64,000 bases of DNA, taken from NCBI GenBank assembly GCA_012842745.1, contig DUSF01000037.1:1-64000 (forward strand). Direction: 5' to 3'. This DNA comes from Bacillus sp. (in: firmicutes) (GTDB lineage Bacteria > Bacillota > Bacilli > Bacillales > Bacillaceae_J). Below are positions 63,497 through 64,000 of the stretch, piece after piece; the stretch's first letter is position 1; every line of letters begins with the position of its first letter. A program made the translations under genes and the position numbers. Under the pieces are notes generated by a model. That model searched no databases and was not told the DNA's origin. It was given only the letters and a program-made list of their open reading frames with translations.

Positions 63497-64000
63497 ATGT
63501 CATTAATTGGAAAAGAAGTAGAATCATTTAAAGCACAAGCATTTCATAACGGAGAGTTCGTTGAGGTTACTGAACAAAATTTAAAAGGAAAATGGAGTGT
63601 AGTTTGCTTCTATCCAGCAGATTTTACATTTGTATGCCCTACTGAACTAGAAGATCTTCAAAACAGTTATGCAACACTAAAGGATCTTGGTTGTGAAGTA
63701 TATTCTGTTTCAACAGATACACATTTCACACATAAAGCATGGCATGATACATCAGATACTATTAAGAAAATTGAATACATTATGGTTGGCGACCCTTCAC
63801 AAAAGCTTAGCCGCATGTTTGATGTATTAAACGAAGAATCTGGTCTTGCCGATCGTGGTACATTCATTATTGACCCAGATGGCGTTATCCAAGCAGTTGA
63901 AATCAATGCTGGTGGAATGGGCCGCGACGCTCAAACTGTTGTTAACAAAATTAAAGCAGCTCAATATATCCGCAACAATCCAGGAGAAGTATGCCCAGCA
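63497..64000 (+). CDS. ahpC: Alkyl hydroperoxide reductase peroxidase subunit (3' end cut by window)
   Basis: 168 residues visible of ~187. ATG 63497 follows AGGAGG. Typical 2-Cys peroxiredoxin: peroxidatic Cys47 in [13 protein letters not shown] and resolving Cys166 in NNPGEVCPA, the last visible motif. Reduces H2O2 and organic peroxides, recycled by AhpF, which should follow outside the window. Regulated by PerR through the box at 63365. Confidence 0.97.
   Translation, partial: MSLIGKEVESFKAQAFHNGEFVEVTEQNLKGKWSVVCFYPADFTFVCPTELEDLQNSYATLKDLGCEVYSVSTDTHFTHKAWHDTSDTIKKIEYIMVGDPSQKLSRMFDVLNEESGLADRGTFIIDPDGVIQAVEINAGGMGRDAQTVVNKIKAAQYIRNNPGEVCPA

Overview
The window looks like chromosome from a low-GC, spore-forming Firmicute of the Bacillaceae. 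The evidence is a gerA-type spore germinant-receptor operon, a YjcZ-family sporulation peptide, a coat-like Gly/Tyr/His protein behind a sigma-K-like promoter, parE-parC, plsY, a yng-type leucine-degradation operon, a puc-type purine operon, a perfect PerR box and a BirA box. AGGAGG-type ribosome binding sites and TTG/GTG starts are common. The genus cannot be fixed from sequence alone. No rRNA or tRNA gene was recognised.

1-11.3 kb is a patchwork of accessory and decaying DNA. It starts with the 3' part of a TnpB-only IS element lying in a TolB-like propeller gene, then a membrane-anchored unknown, an AAA ATPase and a YtrA-type GntR/ABC operon. Next come a broken rsgA paralogue behind a possible leader-peptide attenuator, a coiled-coil protein with 42-bp tandem repeats, a relic of a helix-turn-helix gene, DedA and an internally deleted bcrC. 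The section ends with a YjcZ peptide, an XRE regulator divergent from a small unknown, and xerS. The XRE promoter and the xerS upstream region share an ATTACGT motif.

11.5-33.4 kb is mostly on the minus strand: a KtrB-type K+ channel, a DUF421 protein, a four-gene Ger(A-B-C-D) receptor operon, and a long operon for leucine/isovalerate breakdown. That operon contains an acyl-CoA dehydrogenase, an ACS-like ligase, biotin carboxylase, BCCP, HMG-CoA lyase, a carboxyltransferase and ScoAB, and is preceded by a TetR gene with two candidate operators. parE-parC and a CoA-binding protein follow.

33.5-50.5 kb holds plsY, secreted proteins with copper-amine-oxidase-type stalk domains, a polysaccharide deacetylase, an FAD oxidoreductase, a divergent Hfq-like protein and a chemoreceptor. 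A phage-like lysogeny-control module lies at 42.2-44.0 kb, and an inverted pair of DnaA boxes sits in a 620-bp gene-free stretch. Peptidase T, an MBL hydrolase, a sirtuin and a truncated MetE-like gene follow.

50.5-64 kb carries a molybdenum hydroxylase operon (pucA-B-D-C-E order), a remnant ABC exporter, SelO, a DUF1287/DUF4083 pair, a bioF-bioH-bioC operon behind a BirA site, a DRE-TIM aldolase and ahpC (cut by the window end) under PerR.

Two themes recur. Several genes are ruined by internal deletions (rsgA, bcrC, the ABC exporter, probably metE-like). Biotin connects the BirA-controlled bioFHC operon with the biotin-dependent carboxylase of the leucine operon.
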